DNA of 64,000 nucleotides, taken from contig NZ_LGIQ01000009.1 in NCBI RefSeq assembly GCF_001187725.1, positions 1,182,547 to 1,246,546 of the forward strand, written 5' to 3'. Shown here piece by piece: positions 1 through 8,164 of this stretch (the first letter of the stretch is position 1; every line of letters begins with the position of its first letter). A program made the position numbers and the translations under genes. The notes below the pieces were generated by a model. That model saw nothing but the letters and a program-made list of their open reading frames with translations, made no database searches and was not told the origin of the DNA. Source of the DNA: Brevibacillus reuszeri (GTDB taxonomy: Bacteria > Bacillota > Bacilli > Brevibacillales > Brevibacillaceae).

Positions 1-351
1 ATAAGGCAAATTCATCGCATCGGCATTCACCAGCTTGATTCGATTGCCTACTCCGGCGTTTGCAACCTTGTACGCTCCAACATCCAGCATATTTTGGCTG
101 AAGTCAAGCCCAACGACACTGCCCTCCTGTCCAACCGCTTGCGCCAGAGCAATCGTCCAATCCCCTGTCCCACAAGCCACATCCAAAGCAGTATGGCCAG
201 GCTGTATGTTCATCTGCTTCATGGTGTAGTTTCGCCAGGCGACATGACTTCCAAAACTAATGACGTTATTCATCTTGTCGTACTCATCCGCAATGCTTTC
301 AAATACAGAGTGAACGTATTCTGCTTTGTCTTTCATTTGGGTTTGGTCCAC
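1..351 (-). CDS. menG: Demethylmenaquinone methyltransferase, N-terminal part (cut by window edge)
   Basis: Methylates demethylmenaquinone with S-adenosylmethionine, the last step of menaquinone synthesis. Only the first 117 codons are inside the window; the C-terminus lies to the left. The protein shows the UbiE-type start (DKMNNVISFGSHVAWR) and the SAM-binding motif LDVACGTGDW near residue 53. I chose the GTG start at 351: a GAGGAG ribosome site lies 11 bases upstream, inside the end of hepS. An in-frame ATG at 336 is the alternative. The gene directly follows hepS, which makes the isoprenoid side chain of the same quinone, so co-transcription is likely. Confidence 0.93.
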   Translation of the reverse strand, partial: MDQTQMKDKAEYVHSVFESIADEYDKMNNVISFGSHVAWRNYTMKQMNIQPGHTALDVACGTGDWTIALAQAVGQEGSVVGLDFSQNMLDVGAYKVANAGVGNRIKLVNADAMNLPY

Positions 352-356
352 TAGGC

Positions 357-1193
357 TTACATCTCCTCAATTACCCTTTTCAAGCGATTAATCCGATGGG
401 AGTATCTCGCTGTTATCGCTGAGAGCATGCTACGCGTTTCTACCGGATGCAGGGTGCGCACCATCTGCTCGCACATCCCGATCAATTCCATAGCGGTATG
501 CTCGACGCTGGACAACACCTGCGCGAGTGTAGCACCTGGTTTTTGCAGCAAAAAACGGGCAAAACCAAAGGGAACTTGTTCTTGCCACTTGATTTGCTCC
601 CATTCTCCGATGACACTCTCTACCTTGGCTGTTTCCTTCATCAGCTCCATCCAGAAACGACGGCTGTCTTCGGAATCGGCGTACTCCTCAACGATTGCTA
701 CATACAATCCTGTATCAATCATATTGCGAAGCTCCCAGTATTCTTCATCTGTCGGAAGCTTGCCATCTCGACCTGCTGTATACAGCTTCATTTTGGCTTC
801 ATTGACTCTTTGAATGGCACCAGATAATGTTTGAATCGCTTTGATTTCACTTGCTTCCGCGAGCAAATGATAGTAGCGGGCACTGTAGTAATCCCCAGCC
901 AATACCGTCAACTGTCTGCTGCGTTCTGCCGTCTCTGATTGTTCATACTCGTTCTTCACATGTTCGTGCATGTCCAGTCCCAGCTGGACGAGTCCCGTCG
1001 CTGTGCAGAAAGTCACTGCCCGTTCCTTGGTCATGCCCTGCTCCAGTAAAAACAGGTACAAAAGCTCAAGACGATTTTCCGCCATGGAAGGAACATCAAC
1101 GTAATATTCTACAAAGGGATGGGTAGATCGCTTGTAGATCTGTTCGACAATCAACCGAACTTCTTCTACATAGGGGGTGTGTTCTTTGCTCAT
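357..1193 (-). CDS. hepS: Heptaprenyl diphosphate synthase component I
   Basis: Small regulatory subunit of the two-component heptaprenyl diphosphate synthase, which makes the C35 side chain of menaquinone together with HepT. The 278-residue protein is helical and lacks the DDxxD motifs of the catalytic subunit, as expected for component I. The start at 1193 has GGAGGA six bases upstream; a longer reading to 1274 adds 27 residues with no ribosome site. Placement between mtrB and menG matches the B. subtilis order mtrB-hepS-menG-hepT, which supports the call more than any single motif does. Confidence 0.88.
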   Translation of the reverse strand: MSKEHTPYVEEVRLIVEQIYKRSTHPFVEYYVDVPSMAENRLELLYLFLLEQGMTKERAVTFCTATGLVQLGLDMHEHVKNEYEQSETAERSRQLTVLAGDYYSARYYHLLAEASEIKAIQTLSGAIQRVNEAKMKLYTAGRDGKLPTDEEYWELRNMIDTGLYVAIVEEYADSEDSRRFWMELMKETAKVESVIGEWEQIKWQEQVPFGFARFLLQKPGATLAQVLSSVEHTAMELIGMCEQMVRTLHPVETRSMLSAITARYSHRINRLKRVIEEM

Positions 1194-1309
1194 GCGTCCT
1201 CCTCCACAAGCTGCGCAACCTAAAGATGTCTGCCTGCTTTCGTACACTTCCATCATACTTAGCCGTCCGGTCAAAAGGCCGTCCCTGTTATCATACCATA
1301 CTTCTTTGG

Positions 1310-1825
1310 TCAGGGACTAATTCTCTCATAAAAATAGGGCTCAATTCGAACAGGAAATGTATCTCTCACATATGCTTCCACATCTGACAGCTCAGCTAAC
1401 GGTTTGATCGGGTTAGGTAGGTTTTCATTACTCGATTGAATTGCTACAAGTAGCTTTGAATCTTGGGTGGTATCCGTCACTTCTAGCAAGCGAAAATATA
1501 CTTGTTTCACATTGTCAGTAAGCGTGAACAAATCATGTGTCAAGCCATAAAAATCGTAAAAAACATGAGGAAGCTCTACCTTTTGATCGGAATTCACTGC
1601 TAAATCGACATAAATTGACGAGTTTTCCCATTTTATACGCTTAATATTATAATGTGTTTCTACCCTTGTAAACAAATCCAACGTATTTTGCTCGCTCAGA
1701 TGAATGGGATGCGTTGCTTGAAATGTGGGGATGTCATTCATTTTCCAGCTATTACTTGGCACAAGAGAGAGCAACAGTGCGATCAATGTGGAAACGGCGA
1801 TAGCCGTCACGAATTTGCGGGGCAT
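1310..1825 (-). CDS. Membrane-anchored or secreted protein of unknown function
   Basis: I do not recognise a family. The 171-residue product has a short basic start (MPRKF) and one hydrophobic segment at about residues 6-24, so it is a signal-anchor or secreted protein. The remainder is soluble, mixed alpha/beta in composition, without cysteines or a catalytic motif. The ATG at 1825 is preferred over that at 1831 because GGAGGG lies six bases before it. It sits between a terminator that follows mtrB and hepS, so it may be read from its own promoter and run into hepS-menG. Confidence 0.7.
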   Translation of the reverse strand: MPRKFVTAIAVSTLIALLLSLVPSNSWKMNDIPTFQATHPIHLSEQNTLDLFTRVETHYNIKRIKWENSSIYVDLAVNSDQKVELPHVFYDFYGLTHDLFTLTDNVKQVYFRLLEVTDTTQDSKLLVAIQSSNENLPNPIKPLAELSDVEAYVRDTFPVRIEPYFYERISP

Positions 1826-1855
1826 GGGCATCCCTCCTCTCCACCATTGTACAAA

Positions 1856-1884
1856 CAAAAAAAGCAGGCTATGCCTGCTTTTAT
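1856..1884 (-). terminator. Rho-independent terminator after mtrB
   Basis: Stem 1862-1869 pairs with 1873-1880 (AGCAGGC/GCCTGCT) around a three-base loop. On the minus strand it is followed by a run of T. It closes the mtrB transcript before the next gene. Confidence 0.85.
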
Positions 1885-1898
1885 GGAAAACAGCGAGA

Positions 1899-2129
1899 TC
1901 ATTCTGTTGTATCGATCGTTCCGTGCTGCGAATAAATGAGTGCTTTCCCTCGCACTTTTATCGCGGAAGTATGCTCCGTAAATTGAAAGATCATGACTTC
2001 GCCTTTATCCAGCTTTTCTGTGTGATGGAAACGAGTGTCAGTACCTCGTGTAAGTCCGATCACATGCACGCCATTTTCTTTCGCTTTGACGACAAAGTAA
2101 TCTTGATTAAAACTAGATGGTTGAGACAC
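1899..2129 (-). CDS. mtrB: Trp RNA-binding attenuation protein (TRAP)
   Basis: Forms an 11-subunit ring that, with bound tryptophan, binds GAG/UAG repeats in the trp leader and stops trp operon expression. The 76-residue protein carries the family core almost unchanged: VIGLTRGTDT, FHHTEKLDKGEV and QFTEHTSAIKVRG. These contain the tryptophan pocket and the KKR-type RNA face. A GTG start at 2129 has AGGAGGG seven bases upstream. In B. subtilis mtrB directly follows folE (mtrA). Here a transglycosylase gene, a tRNA and two terminators lie between them, so the two are not co-transcribed. Confidence 0.96.
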   Translation of the reverse strand: MSQPSSFNQDYFVVKAKENGVHVIGLTRGTDTRFHHTEKLDKGEVMIFQFTEHTSAIKVRGKALIYSQHGTIDTTE

Positions 2130-2165
2130 GCTGTTCCCTCCTGACGATTACGGTATCACGATTTC

Positions 2166-2864
2166 CTAGTAGGTTGTCCCATTCGCCTGCAATCGGTTCA
2201 TGATTTTCTCTACATAACGCTGTGTTTCCTGTGGCAGCTGCTCGTATTTCGCTTCTAGTTCTACATCCGTATCAATCCCCAAGCGGCTGACTCGCCCTGG
2301 CCCGGCATTGTAAGCAGCGAGCGCTACCTTCACATTGCCATCATAGCGATCCAGGAGAGATTTCAAGTACTTGGTTCCGCCCGCCAGGTTCTCATCCGGA
2401 TTATACACATTTCGCACATGCATCGCTTTTGCGGTTTGATCCATGAGCTGCATAAGTCCCTTTGCCCCGGCATGAGAAACAACCGTCGGATCGAAATTGG
2501 ATTCAGCTCTGACTACTTCACGAACCAAGTCGGAGTTTACACCTATTGCGCGTGCCATTCGGTCAATTTTTTCTAAAATTTCTTTGGGAGCGATCGCTGT
2601 CGCCTTTTCATCAGAAGCATATGTTTTCGACATATCGGCATTGCGGCCAAAGGCACCTGTTGAAAAGTCCAGATCAGGCGAACCGTCAAGCTCCGCTAAA
2701 ATTTCCTCTGAGGTAATCACTCTTTGTCCATTTGCTATCTTGTCTTGTAAAAGAGTAGCAAATAAATCCTCATCACCTGTTGGAAGAATAGACTGCTGCG
2801 TGCCATAATCATTGTATTGCGACAGCTGGTTCAAATATGGCTGTAGTGATACAGGAACATTCAT
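2166..2864 (-). CDS. Lytic transglycosylase (SLT domain)
   Basis: Predicted to cleave the MurNAc-GlcNAc bond of peptidoglycan, forming 1,6-anhydro ends. The C-terminal half holds a full SLT (family 1) domain: catalytic Glu121 in RAESNFDP, GLMQLM at 136-141 and AAYNAGPG at 183-190. The N-terminal 90 residues are a low-complexity linker. From the chosen ATG (2864, GAGGAAGGG twelve bases upstream) there is no signal peptide. A longer reading to 2984 adds a hydrophobic stretch but has a poor ribosome site. Export is therefore unexplained. The gene is inserted between tRNA-Pro and mtrB relative to B. subtilis. Confidence 0.88.
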   Translation of the reverse strand: MNVPVSLQPYLNQLSQYNDYGTQQSILPTGDEDLFATLLQDKIANGQRVITSEEILAELDGSPDLDFSTGAFGRNADMSKTYASDEKATAIAPKEILEKIDRMARAIGVNSDLVREVVRAESNFDPTVVSHAGAKGLMQLMDQTAKAMHVRNVYNPDENLAGGTKYLKSLLDRYDGNVKVALAAYNAGPGRVSRLGIDTDVELEAKYEQLPQETQRYVEKIMNRLQANGTTY

Positions 2865-3045
2865 GGTAACGAACAACCCTTCCTCGCTAGTCTTCTTCCC
2901 ATTATAGAAAAGAAATATCAGGAAGCCAATAGCGAAATTGGAATCCAAGGTTAAACAGATTTGCAAGCACGGCGATGTCGCCATGAGGCGGCCTCAAAGT
3001 CGCAGCTTCACCTTAACGTTAAGAGCGGCTCAAATGCTTGCTCGC

Positions 3046-3076
3046 AACAAAAAAGAAGCCTGTTGCTTAGGCTTCT
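3046..3076 (-). terminator. Terminator of tRNA-Pro
   Basis: Stem 3054-3061 pairs with 3069-3076 (AGAAGCCT/AGGCTTCT), followed on the minus strand by a T run. It lies 17 bases past the tRNA CCA end, so the tRNA appears to be a single-gene unit. Confidence 0.85.
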
Positions 3077-3092
3077 GGTCTGTTCATATAAA

Positions 3093-3169
3093 TGGTCGGA
3101 ATGCAGGGATTCGAACCCTGGACCTCACCCACCCCAAGGGTGCGCGCTACCGGGCTGCGCCACATCCCG
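3093..3169 (-). tRNA. tRNA-Pro, anticodon GGG
   Basis: The minus strand folds into a 77-base cloverleaf including an encoded CCA end (3093-3095). The acceptor arm CGGGATG pairs with CATTCCG with one G-U. The anticodon stem CACCC/GGGTG flanks loop TTGGGGT, giving anticodon GGG. The T arm has the standard TTCGAAT loop. It is followed by its own terminator. Confidence 0.95.
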
Positions 3170-3473
3170 ACGTGCTCACATTTACGTGAAAGGGAAAATT
3201 CAAGGTCTGAGTGATCGTCTTTCATTCAGTAATGAAACCGTTCTCTTTACCTATGGGCTCAATTATACAGTACATCAGCCCACCCTCGCAAGAGTAAAAA
3301 GCGAATTTTTGCCAATCATTTTTTATCAGAGTAGGTTCCATTACTTGCTACTCTCGTAGCGGAGTACAAACTTACTGATAGAAAGAAAGTAGAGCTCTCT
3401 TTGCATGCACGAAAGAATCATTTAAGGCGCAGAGACCTCCTTACACTTCAGATGCTGTCATCGAATCAATGCG

Positions 3474-3641
3474 CTATTTTAATAATGCATTTCCGAAAAA
3501 CACATGAATTTTGGACTTCGTCTCACCTGCAACCATACGCGGTTCTAACTGCAACGATTTGATCCCAGTATCATTCACCTTTACCAGCTGGCTTTTTTTC
3601 TGTAATGCCTTCAGCCCCACAAAAGGAAAAGCCGATCGCAT
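3474..3641 (-). CDS. Short reading frame of unknown status, possibly a gene remnant
   Basis: A 55-residue frame with protein-like composition, ending in SKIHVFFGNALLK; I do not recognise it. The only ATG (3641) sits in the loop of the folE terminator hairpin and lacks a ribosome site. Upstream the frame stays open to the folE stop codon, in the same phase as folE. It could be the decayed C-terminal end of a lost gene, a small gene starting at an internal codon, or chance. Confidence 0.3.
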   Translation of the reverse strand: MRSAFPFVGLKALQKKSQLVKVNDTGIKSLQLEPRMVAGETKSKIHVFFGNALLK

Positions 3642-3660
3642 ATTTAGACGATCAGCTTTT
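3627..3660 (-). terminator. Terminator after folE
   Basis: On the minus strand AAGCTGATCG (from 3660 down) pairs with CGATCGGCTT (down to about 3629) around a ten-base loop, with a T-rich tail. It starts six bases after the folE stop. Confidence 0.75.
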
Positions 3661-3665
3661 TCAAA

Positions 3666-4229
3666 CTAGGAACGAATCAGACTGAATACTTCTGCGCGAG
3701 CTGCAGCGTCCTTTTCAAACACACCGCGTACTGCTGAGGTGATTGTTTTGGAGCCTGGCTTCTTCACACCGCGCATAGTCATGCACATATGCTCCGCTTC
3801 TACTACAACCACTACCCCATGCGGGTCCAGCTTGCTTACGATGGCATCCGCTACTGTGGTTGTGATTCTTTCCTGCAGTTGTGGACGACGTGCGACGGTA
3901 TCTACAGCACGAGCCAGTTTACTCAGGCCCACCACACGACCTCCCTTTGGAATATAAGCGACATGTGCCTTTCCAAAGAACGGAACCAGGTGATGCTCGC
4001 ACATGGAGTAGAACGGAATGTCTTTGACCAGAACCATCTCTTCATGATCCTCGCTAAATACCGTTTCAAAATACTTTTGTTCGTCTATGTGCATGCCTTC
4101 AAAAACTTCGGCGTACATTTTTGCCACACGCTTAGGAGTATCGAGCAAGCCTTCACGATCTGGATCTTCACCGACTGCTTCCAAAATCATCCGAACCGCT
4201 TGCTTAATTTTATCCAAATCAACGTTCAT
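3666..4229 (-). CDS. folE: GTP cyclohydrolase I
   Basis: Converts GTP to 7,8-dihydroneopterin triphosphate, the first step of folate synthesis. The 187-residue protein has the zinc ligands of the family: Cys and His in SMCEHHLVPF and Cys in AEHMCMTMRG, plus the active-site stretch RRPQLQERIT. The ATG at 4229 follows AGGAGGT at good spacing; upstream in-frame codons add ten residues without a ribosome site. It lies downstream of HU as in B. subtilis (hbs-mtrA) but is followed by its own terminator and is separated from mtrB. Confidence 0.97.
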   Translation of the reverse strand: MNVDLDKIKQAVRMILEAVGEDPDREGLLDTPKRVAKMYAEVFEGMHIDEQKYFETVFSEDHEEMVLVKDIPFYSMCEHHLVPFFGKAHVAYIPKGGRVVGLSKLARAVDTVARRPQLQERITTTVADAIVSKLDPHGVVVVVEAEHMCMTMRGVKKPGSKTITSAVRGVFEKDAAARAEVFSLIRS

Positions 4230-4402
4230 CCTTGTACCTCCTACTTGATGACACACCACTTTTTACAAACCTTGTGGTACGCCAAATCCTTGTACCTGCA
4301 TGACGCTTTCATCAGCAGGCGAAACATGCTCATCTTATCATACTGGATGCAAAAAAACAAAAAGATCTGACAAGATTTTCATGCTGAAGTGTATGTAAGC
4401 AG

Positions 4403-4439
4403 AAAAAAACCCACATTGCGGACAATGTGGATTTTTTTA
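4403..4439 (-). terminator. Terminator after HU gene
   Basis: Near-perfect hairpin: CCACATTG (4411-4418) pairs with CAATGTGG (4423-4430) around a four-base loop, with T runs on both sides. It can act on either strand; on the minus strand it ends the HU transcript. Confidence 0.88.
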
Positions 4440-4469
4440 TGTAAGTGCTTCGTTTGCAATCGTAAAAGA

Positions 4470-4742
4470 TTACTTGATGGAATCTTTGAGTTGCTTCCCT
4501 GGTTTGAAAGCAGGTACTTTGCTGGAAGCGATTTCGATCTCTTCACCAGTTTGTGGGTTACGACCTTTACGAGCCGCGCGCTCACGAACCTCGAAGTTAC
4601 CAAAGCCGATCAGTTGGACTTTATCACCCGTTTTCAGTGCATCAGCAATTGCGTCGAGAACCGCATCAACTGCTTTGGTTGCATCTTTCTTGGTGAGTTC
4701 AGTGGTTTCAGCCACTTTTGCAATCAGTTCTGTTTTGTTCAT
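4470..4742 (-). CDS. hup: DNA-binding protein HU
   Basis: Histone-like dimer that bends and compacts DNA. The 90-residue protein is full length and highly conserved: MNKTELI start, GFGNFEVRERAARKGRNPQTGE in the beta arm, and the intercalating proline of RNPQTG. An AGGGGAGG ribosome site precedes the ATG. The position between spoIVA and folE is the same as hbs in B. subtilis. It has its own terminator and a long upstream leader, fitting strong independent expression. Confidence 0.97.
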   Translation of the reverse strand: MNKTELIAKVAETTELTKKDATKAVDAVLDAIADALKTGDKVQLIGFGNFEVRERAARKGRNPQTGEEIEIASSKVPAFKPGKQLKDSIK

Positions 4743-4910
4743 TCTTGTTCACCTCCCCTCAAAGAACACCAAGTCCTAGCTATTATTTTTCTTAACCGAA
4801 ACGAAGCATTTTATACACGATTGGTTGTTTTTACCGATCTGACAAGCTTATAGTAATACACCGATTTCTTAAATTCAAGCCCCTCCTGTCGAAATAAAGC
4901 GAAATACAAG

Positions 4911-4940
4911 AAAAAAAGGCTTCCCGTCACGGCGGGAGCC
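4911..4940 (-). terminator. Terminator after spoIVA
   Basis: On the minus strand GGCTCCCG pairs with CGGGAAGCC with one bulge, followed by seven T. It lies 40 bases beyond the spoIVA stop. Confidence 0.85.
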
Positions 4941-4980
4941 CCTTCTGCACTCGCTATTCATAGGACTTATTACCTAGTCC

Positions 4981-6462
4981 TTAGAGTATAATTGCAATCA
5001 GTCCACCTGAACCCTCGTTAATGATGCGACCCAAGGTTTCTTGGAGCTTGTAACGCGCATTGTCCGGCATCATCGTGATTTTTGCCTGGATACCCTCTCT
5101 CACGATGGAATGGAGGGAGCGACCAAAAATATCGGAGTTCCAGATCGATAGTGGGTCCTTGTCAAAGTCTTGCATCAGGTAGCGGACAAGCTCTTCACTT
5201 TGTTTTTCGGTACCGATGATCGGAGCGAATTCGGACTCGACATCGACTCGGATCATATGGATCGATGGAGCTGTTGCTTTCAGTCTTACCCCAAAACGTG
5301 GGCCTTGACGAATCAGCTCAGGTTCGTCCAAGGTCATTTCATGCAACGACGGAGCCGCTATCCCGTAGCCAGTACTCCGGACCATGTGCAAAGCCTCCGC
5401 CACTTGGTCGTATTCTCTCTTGGCATGGGCGAACTCTTGCATAATTTTCAAAAGATGGTCTTTTCCGTTGATTTCGACACCCACAATTTCCATCAGAATG
5501 CGATCATACAACTCGTCTGGCGCATAGAGATCAATCTCTGCAATCCCTTGGCCCATGTGCATTCCAGCGAGGGACGCCCGCTCAATGAAGTCATAATCAT
5601 TGAAGAAGCCGACGACACGGTCCACGTCGCGTAACCGGCGAATATCCTGCACAGTCTCACGTACGGCTTCTTCATAATTCTGACGGAGCCAGTGTCCATT
5701 CTCCAGAACCATAACCCAGCTAGGGAGGTTCACATTCACTTCATGTACTGGGAATTCAAACAGTACTTCTCTCATGAGCAAAAGCACTTCTTGCTCCGTC
5801 ATCTGATCGACAGACAGGGCCACAACCGGCACATCGTATTTTTCCTGAAGCTGCAAACGGAGATTTTGTGCTTCGTCTGAGCGAGGGCGTGTAGAGTTGA
5901 CGACGATAACAAAAGGCTTTCCGACTTCCTTCAACTCACTTACGACTCTCTCTTCTGCATCAATGTATCCCACGCGCGGTATCTCAGCGATGCTGCCGTC
6001 CGTTGTCACGACGATCCCAATGGTGGAGTGTTCCTGGATTACTTTGCGTGTTCCTACCTCAGCAGCTTCCTCAAACGGGACAGGCTCCTCATACCACGGT
6101 GTATTCACCATGCGAGGGCCATTATCGTCTTCAAAGCCTTTTGCCCCTTGTACCGTATAACCGACGCAGTCAACGAGGCGAACGTTGATACTGAGTCCTT
6201 CGGTTACGTGTACATTGACGGCCTGGTTAGGAACAAATTTAGGCTCTGTCGTCATGATTGTTCGGCCCGAAGCGCTTTGCGGCAATTCGTCTGTAGCGCG
6301 GATCCGCTCAGCTTCAGACTGGATATTCGGGATGACGACCTGCTCCATAAACCGCTTGATAAAGGTCGATTTTCCCGTACGAACCGGACCTACGACACCT
6401 AGGTAGATGTCTCCGCCCGTCCGTTCGGCAATGTCTTTAAAGATATCGACTCGTTCCACCAT
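4981..6462 (-). CDS. spoIVA: Stage IV sporulation protein A, spore coat basement ATPase
   Basis: Hydrolyses ATP and polymerises on the outer forespore membrane to form the base layer of the coat; it acts in the mother cell. At 493 residues it is full length. The P-loop is GPVRTGKS (25-32), and the TRAFAC-type GTPase-like fold follows with DCVGYTVQGAKG and VVNSTRP. The C-terminus ends in the conserved NEGSGGLIAIIL, which is needed for membrane anchoring through SpoVM in B. subtilis. GGAGGT precedes the ATG. A mother-cell sigma-E promoter is expected upstream; GGATAAT-13-CATAGTGT is only a weak candidate. Confidence 0.98.
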   Translation of the reverse strand: MVERVDIFKDIAERTGGDIYLGVVGPVRTGKSTFIKRFMEQVVIPNIQSEAERIRATDELPQSASGRTIMTTEPKFVPNQAVNVHVTEGLSINVRLVDCVGYTVQGAKGFEDDNGPRMVNTPWYEEPVPFEEAAEVGTRKVIQEHSTIGIVVTTDGSIAEIPRVGYIDAEERVVSELKEVGKPFVIVVNSTRPRSDEAQNLRLQLQEKYDVPVVALSVDQMTEQEVLLLMREVLFEFPVHEVNVNLPSWVMVLENGHWLRQNYEEAVRETVQDIRRLRDVDRVVGFFNDYDFIERASLAGMHMGQGIAEIDLYAPDELYDRILMEIVGVEINGKDHLLKIMQEFAHAKREYDQVAEALHMVRSTGYGIAAPSLHEMTLDEPELIRQGPRFGVRLKATAPSIHMIRVDVESEFAPIIGTEKQSEELVRYLMQDFDKDPLSIWNSDIFGRSLHSIVREGIQAKITMMPDNARYKLQETLGRIINEGSGGLIAIIL

Positions 6463-6602
6463 CGATGACCTCCTTCTATTTGTCTATTTTTACACTATGA
6501 CCGTTTTTCCGAATTATCCCTGACCGTCAGTATTTTCGTAGGGAATCTCGTACTAGTTTCGTGGACAGTACAAATATATGTATTTTTGGGATAACTAGAA
6601 CA

Positions 6603-6635
6603 AAAAAAAACGACCCACGATGAGTCGTTTTTCTC
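6603..6635 (-). terminator. Terminator after the YphF-like lipoprotein gene
   Basis: ACGAC and GTCGT arms lie around a nine-base loop, with a long A run on the plus strand (T run on the minus strand). It separates the lipoprotein gene from spoIVA. Confidence 0.8.
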
Positions 6636-6748
6636 CGTTCACGTATAAGAATGTACAGGAGTCGTGCTTGCGAATTCTAGAGCGAATAGTAACTCTCCGC
6701 GCGAATCTGTTGCCGCTCCTTCTTGTGAAAGCCTCGCTAAAGGCCTTC

Positions 6749-7474
6749 TTACAGTTTCAACAATTTTGGTTCGCCATCAACCAGCTCGTATGGAAAAGAC
6801 TTTGCTGGCACAAACATGGACTCCCTGGCCAGTACGTACCGCGGATCTGTATTTGGCGTTACCGTCACCTTTGTCTCACGAAGCAGTGTCGCAATATCGG
6901 CCCCGTAGTCGATACCAACCTGCCCCTGCTCATTCATCACCAGCGGCAGCAGATAGTTTCCCATCGTGGACTGAACCTGCCACACTTTTACTCCAATTTC
7001 TGAGTGGTCAATTGAATAATAACCATTCCCCAGATCAGCCTGGATGGGTAATTTATTAAAATAGTTACGGTAGCGGTCAACTGCGCTCTGGACATCCGCT
7101 ACGGTACTGACCGCTCCCAAATGGATCAGTTTTGCTGTTGGTTTCGTCTCCACATCAATCAAGACATACTTGAATACACCGCCTTTTTCAAAGGCATTTC
7201 CCGGTACGTCAGGCATATATTTCGGAATCATTCTCCGAAATTCTATCTCGTATTTTTCAAAAATGGGAGTATCGAGTGGTTTCGTTACGATTGGCAAAAC
7301 CTGTGTATCCTTTTGAAATTGCTCAATCGCTTTTTGTGTTGCATCTAGAAAAAATGTACTTGGAACCTGATTTTCTGCTTTTCGTTCATCCGGATACAGA
7401 CAGCCTGTCAGAACGACAGACAGGACCGATATGCTCGCCACCAGCTTGAACGTTTTACGCCATGATTGCCACAT
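6749..7474 (-). CDS. YphF-like lipoprotein
   Basis: A 241-residue predicted lipoprotein of unknown function. The signal peptide runs to a lipobox VLTGC, with the lipidated Cys at about residue 25. The mature part is soluble, without a motif I can name. It lies just upstream of spoIVA, the position of yphF in B. subtilis, so I take it as the positional equivalent. The ATG at 7474 is preferred; a TTG at 7501 in frame overlaps the end of the ferredoxin gene and would add nine residues before the signal peptide. Confidence 0.75.
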   Translation of the reverse strand: MWQSWRKTFKLVASISVLSVVLTGCLYPDERKAENQVPSTFFLDATQKAIEQFQKDTQVLPIVTKPLDTPIFEKYEIEFRRMIPKYMPDVPGNAFEKGGVFKYVLIDVETKPTAKLIHLGAVSTVADVQSAVDRYRNYFNKLPIQADLGNGYYSIDHSEIGVKVWQVQSTMGNYLLPLVMNEQGQVGIDYGADIATLLRETKVTVTPNTDPRYVLARESMFVPAKSFPYELVDGEPKLLKL

Positions 7475-7497
7475 GCTGTTTTCCACACCTCTTAGCC

Positions 7498-7839
7498 TCA
7501 ATCTTCATTTTCACTGCGTTCTCGTTCCAAAGCAGCCTGTACGACTGATTTAAAACGACTCTCAGGAATACGGATGGTACAATCCTTTTGTGTTACCTTA
7601 GCCTGACAGCCAAGACGAATGCCTTTGGCCAAATCCTGCTCAGGCATCTTGCGTAGCTCAAGAGCAGTTGGACTTGTCAGCTCTCCATTCTCCAGGACAA
7701 TCCGACACATGAGGCAGGAAGCGTGTCCTCCGCACCTCTGAGGGATAACCACTCGTGCAGCAGCAGCTGTGCTGACGAGCGTTTGTCCAGCTCTTGCTTT
7801 GATACTCTTGCCCCCTGGCAAAAACGTTACCTTGCCCAT
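7498..7839 (-). CDS. 2Fe-2S ferredoxin (CX5CX2C type)
   Basis: Small electron carrier of 113 residues with a beta-grasp fold. The cluster ligands are Cys36, Cys42, Cys45 and Cys78; the CX5CX2C spacing is that of adrenodoxin-like ferredoxins. A charged C-terminal tail (RERSENED) extends past the fold. ATG at 7839 has AGGAGCGGAG upstream. It lies 16 bases after a second ferredoxin gene and runs into the lipoprotein gene, so the cluster looks like one operon. The redox partner is unknown: no reductase or oxygenase gene is adjacent. Confidence 0.88.
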   Translation of the reverse strand: MGKVTFLPGGKSIKARAGQTLVSTAAAARVVIPQRCGGHASCLMCRIVLENGELTSPTALELRKMPEQDLAKGIRLGCQAKVTQKDCTIRIPESRFKSVVQAALERERSENED

Positions 7840-7855
7840 ATATACTCCGCTCCTG

Positions 7856-8152
7856 TCAATACGGCCGATGAGTGAGCATTACATCTCCCTCGGAAACGAC
7901 CTGAATCTGACAGCCAAGACGATAGCCCTCAGCCCGCTCTGCCTTGCGAAGTCGCAGTTTCTCTTCTTGCGTGATTTCGTTCAAGTATTCGGCTCCTTCA
8001 ACTACCAACGTACGACACTGTGCACATACTCCTCGCTGGCATGCGTGACCCCAGGTTACTTTGTTTTTCTTGGCAATCGTCACAATGGTTTGGTGCAGCT
8101 CTACTGGCAGCTCATGACTGCCAGAGCGCGTATGTAAAGTTAATTGCGCCAT
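7856..8152 (-). CDS. 2Fe-2S ferredoxin (CX4CX2C type)
   Basis: A 98-residue ferredoxin with ligands Cys38, Cys43, Cys46 and Cys81 in the plant-type CX4CX2C spacing. It is related to but clearly different from its neighbour, so the pair is an old duplication or two separate acquisitions rather than a recent copy. AAGGAGAG lies eight bases before the ATG. The gene follows a DUF2768 membrane protein by 12 bases. Function in the cell is not evident from the context. Confidence 0.88.
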   Translation of the reverse strand: MAQLTLHTRSGSHELPVELHQTIVTIAKKNKVTWGHACQRGVCAQCRTLVVEGAEYLNEITQEEKLRLRKAERAEGYRLGCQIQVVSEGDVMLTHRPY

Positions 8153-8164
8153 TCTTCGCTCTCC

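Larger units (their letters stand above)
3170..3665. other. Gap between tRNA-Pro and folE
   Basis: About 500 bases without a confident gene. The folE end contains the folE terminator and a 55-codon reading frame with coding character (3474-3641). The rest shows only a stray ribosome-like AAGGAGG near 3437 and a 26-codon frame that is badly spaced from it. A tRNA promoter must lie just above 3170, but I cannot place it with confidence. Confidence 0.5.

Noticed and set aside
3341..3421. A 26-codon frame after AAGGAGG
   Set aside because: The ribosome-like site is 14 bases from the ATG, and the peptide has no coding character.
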